A DNA stretch of 35,107 bases from Bacteroidales bacterium (GTDB lineage Bacteria; Bacteroidota; Bacteroidia; Bacteroidales; P3). The position numbers and the translations under genes are program-made. Where the stretch lies: positions 1 to 35,107 of the forward strand of contig JAFZDP010000051.1 of the NCBI GenBank assembly GCA_017561155.1, written 5' to 3'. Shown one piece after another: positions 33,838-35,107 of the stretch; position 1 is the first letter of the stretch, and every line of letters begins with the position of its first letter. Below the pieces are notes generated by a model, which was not told the origin of the DNA, did no database searches, and worked only from the letters and a program-made list of their open reading frames with translations.

Positions 33838-33925
33838 CCATACTTTTGACCCAAAACTCCCATACTTTTACCCTCTAAACCGCATAGTTTTAACTCGCAA
33901 ATGCCATACTTTTAGAACAAAAAAA
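33838..33925. repeat. Exact 22-bp-periodic array of 4 units
   Basis: CCATACTTTT starts at 33838, 33860 and 33904, and the variant GCATAGTTTT at 33882: spacing exactly 22, 22, 22. The other 12 bases of each unit vary but keep an A/C-rich pattern (GACCCAAAACTC, ACCCTCTAAACC, AACTCGCAAATG, AGAACAAAAAAA). The array ends 12 bases before the -33 element of a consensus promoter. Confidence 0.8.
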
Positions 33926-33937
33926 TCGAGGAAAAAA

Positions 33938-33969
33938 TTTGGTTGATTCGGAAAAAGGTTGTAACTTTG
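33938..33969 (+). promoter_or_regulatory. Consensus promoter downstream of the 22-bp array
   Basis: TTTG (33938-33941), 20 bp, TAACTTTG (33962-33969). Expected start near 33976, 17 bases before the short frame at 33993. Confidence 0.65.
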
Positions 33970-33992
33970 CAAAACTTTACTAGAGGTAGAGA

Positions 33993-34073
33993 ATGGTGTT
34001 GTTGGACTATTTAGAGCTTGAAGTCCAACGTGGTAAGAGCCCATTCAAGGAACAAGAGAGGAGTTTTTTTTAG
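33993..34073 (+). CDS. Short 26-codon frame or transcript, possibly truncated gene
   Basis: Reads MVLLDYLELEVQRGKSPFKE then QERSFF and TAG. Codons look natural and it sits 24 bases after a consensus promoter. I recognise no family. The TAG stop coincides with the start of the 40-bp repeat (34072), so the frame could be the 5' stub of a gene cut by that repeat. Alternatively it is a small RNA: GTTGGACT (34001-34008) pairs with AGTCCAAC (34022-34029), and a T8 run (34064-34071) could end transcription, though there is no strong stem just before it. Confidence 0.35.
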   Translation: MVLLDYLELEVQRGKSPFKEQERSFF

Positions 34074-34111
34074 ACTACGAGTCTACAAGTCCACAAGACT
34101 ACGAGTGGCTG
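34072..34111. repeat. 40-bp repeat, copy 2
   Basis: Identical to 32995-33034. It directly follows the short frame and overlaps its stop codon. Confidence 0.85.
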
Positions 34112-34380
34112 TTGCTTGGGCTACGCTTTTGCTTCGCGGACTAACGACGAAAGACAAAGGGCAAAATTCTAAAAGGTAGAAAGGGTATAGAAAGTATAGA
34201 AGGGTATAGAAAGTATCCTTAAACCTTAAGCATTAAACCTTAAACTGATTGGCTGTGAGCTATGAGCCGGCTTCGCCCTATCCGTAATTCCGTAGTTCCG
34301 TAATTCCATAATTCCGGCTACTGCCCTCCCTTTTGTCTTACGACATTTGTCTTTTGTCTGGCGCAGCACCGCGAAGCCAA
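34112..34380. repeat. Third stretch of degenerate repeat mosaic
   Basis: Holds TAGAAAG/GGGTATAGAAAG tandem words (34170-34217), GCTGTGAGCTATGAGCCGG (34250 on), CGTAATTCCGTAGTTCCG tandem words (34281 on) and GGCGCAGCACCGCGAAGCC. No gene is supported. Confidence 0.55.
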
Positions 34381-34477
34381 TTGTTTGTATTAAATGTTAA
34401 ACTAGAAATGCTCAATTCTTAAATTTCTACTCTTTCTGAGAGTATAAAATATAGGTCTGTTGGGTGCCTCTGAAAAA

Positions 34478-34588
34478 TGACCCGCCCCTAAATTGATTAT
34501 ACCCTGGGGTATTTTTGATTTTACCCCGCTCCTAAATGAATTTTACCCCGCCCTATTTTTTAGTAGGTCCCGGATGTGGGGTAAAAGC
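34478..34588. repeat. 22-bp-periodic array of 5 units with TACCCC core
   Basis: Cores ACCC at 34480, 34501, 34523 and 34545 and TCCC at 34568: spacing 21, 22, 22, 23. Units 3 and 4 share TTTTACCCCGCYC; units 1 and 3 share GCYCCTAAAT. Unit 2 holds the near-palindrome TACCCTGGGGTA, and the last ends in the inverted core GGGGTAAAAG. Confidence 0.7.
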
Positions 34589-34628
34589 GGTGTTATATGT
34601 GTGTTTAATGTTTTGATTAATAATTTGT

Positions 34629-34636
34629 TATCTTTG
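34629..34636 (+). promoter_or_regulatory. Possible -7 element after the third array
   Basis: TATCTTTG with no properly spaced -33 element, and no gene downstream within the window. Confidence 0.25.
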
Positions 34637-35016
34637 TTTGGCGTTGCTTGTGGCACACCTCGCTGAACATAGGATTTGATGCTTGATAAGAAGTTTTTGA
34701 AATGTTAAAAATATTCGTCTTAAAAATTCTTTAAATTGTTAAAAAAAAGACTCTGCTCGTTAGTTGGATATCTTTTTGATAATAGGCTTTGAGTATTGAG
34801 CAATGAGCCAAGAGCCGGCAAAGACTCCAAAATTCCGTAGATCCGGCGTAGCCTCCACCTTTAGCCTTGCCTTTAATTTATCCGAGATGTGGATTTTTTG
34901 TAACTTGTAAAAACGGCTTTTAAATTAAGGCAACTTTTAAAAATTCCACGTTCGTACTAAGTTTAAACACTCTTTTCTGAACTTTTGCGTGCTTTACGTT
35001 TTTTGTTGTAATCTTC
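34637..35016. other. Gene-free stretch
   Basis: No convincing gene. It includes one more copy of the mosaic words (GAGTATTGAGCAATGAGCC near 34790). A minus-strand frame reads KVQKRVFKLSTNVEFLKVAL before a stop near 34921, which has plausible codons but no start; it may be decayed coding sequence. Confidence 0.35.
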
Positions 35017-35067
35017 CTATTTCTTTTTCAATCGCATAGCCCGCTATGCTCAATCAAAAGAAAATAG
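35017..35067. repeat. Imperfect 51-bp palindrome at the window edge
   Basis: Centre GCATAGC (35034-35040), CC, GCTATGC (35043-35049) is a perfect stem. Outer arms CTATTTCTTTT and AAAAGAAAATAG (35056-35067) pair with one offset base. The segment between has TCAATC on both sides in direct orientation. It may belong to an element continuing past the window. Confidence 0.5.
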
Positions 35068-35107
35068 AAATCTTTCTAACAAAAATCCGCAAATCACTTG
35101 CAAAGCA

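Noticed and set aside
33976-34071. SRP RNA, 6S RNA or tmRNA
   Set aside because: The conserved sequence marks of these RNAs are absent; only one simple hairpin is seen.

Overview
The window looks like a chromosomal segment of a Bacteroidota bacterium, most likely order Bacteroidales. The evidence is AT-rich DNA, start codons mostly without Shine-Dalgarno sequences, repeated upstream matches to the Bacteroidota sigma-ABfr promoter (TTTG, about 19 bp, then TAnnTTTG), many SPII lipoproteins, an HU-related protein of the Bacteroidales type, a DUF2723 membrane protein, and a Na+-pumping methylmalonyl-CoA decarboxylase operon of the kind used to make propionate from succinate. Genus cannot be told from the sequence alone. 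No rRNA, tRNA, CRISPR array or intact insertion sequence was seen.

Layout: 1-7300 holds an HU-like gene, a secreted TonB-domain protein, three small lipoproteins and a two-gene operon of secreted DUF3857/transglutaminase-like proteins. 7300-12400 is a five-gene minus-strand operon: methylmalonyl-CoA epimerase, carboxyltransferase, a membrane gamma-type subunit with an unusual His/Cys-rich periplasmic extension, biotin carrier and Na+-translocating beta subunit. 12400-13000 is gene-free. 13000-22250 is a minus-strand series: corA, a TPR protein, dapB, a FecCD/BtuCD-type permease and ATPase without a binding protein, RNase R, a tandem universal stress protein and a HI0933-family flavoprotein. 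22250-23157 holds a 22-bp-periodic repeat array abutting the decayed 3' end of a DUF4143 ATPase gene. 23158-27480 is arginine deiminase followed closely by a DUF2723 protein. 27500-32800 is dihydroorotase downstream of a very large secreted GH2-family protein whose catalytic acid/base and two active-site histidines appear replaced. 32800-35107 has no convincing gene: it is a mosaic of short degenerate repeats, an exact 40-bp duplication, a 100-bp palindrome and two more 22-bp-periodic arrays.

The least expected signal is the set of short, degenerate direct-repeat arrays with a strict period near 22 bp (22424-22622, 33838-33925, 34478-34588) plus a related inverted pair (12910-12950). Three of these four share a TTTTACCC-like core, one array sits just upstream of a consensus promoter, and all lie in gene-free DNA. 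Their function is unknown; operator arrays, iterons or non-autonomous repeat elements are all possible.
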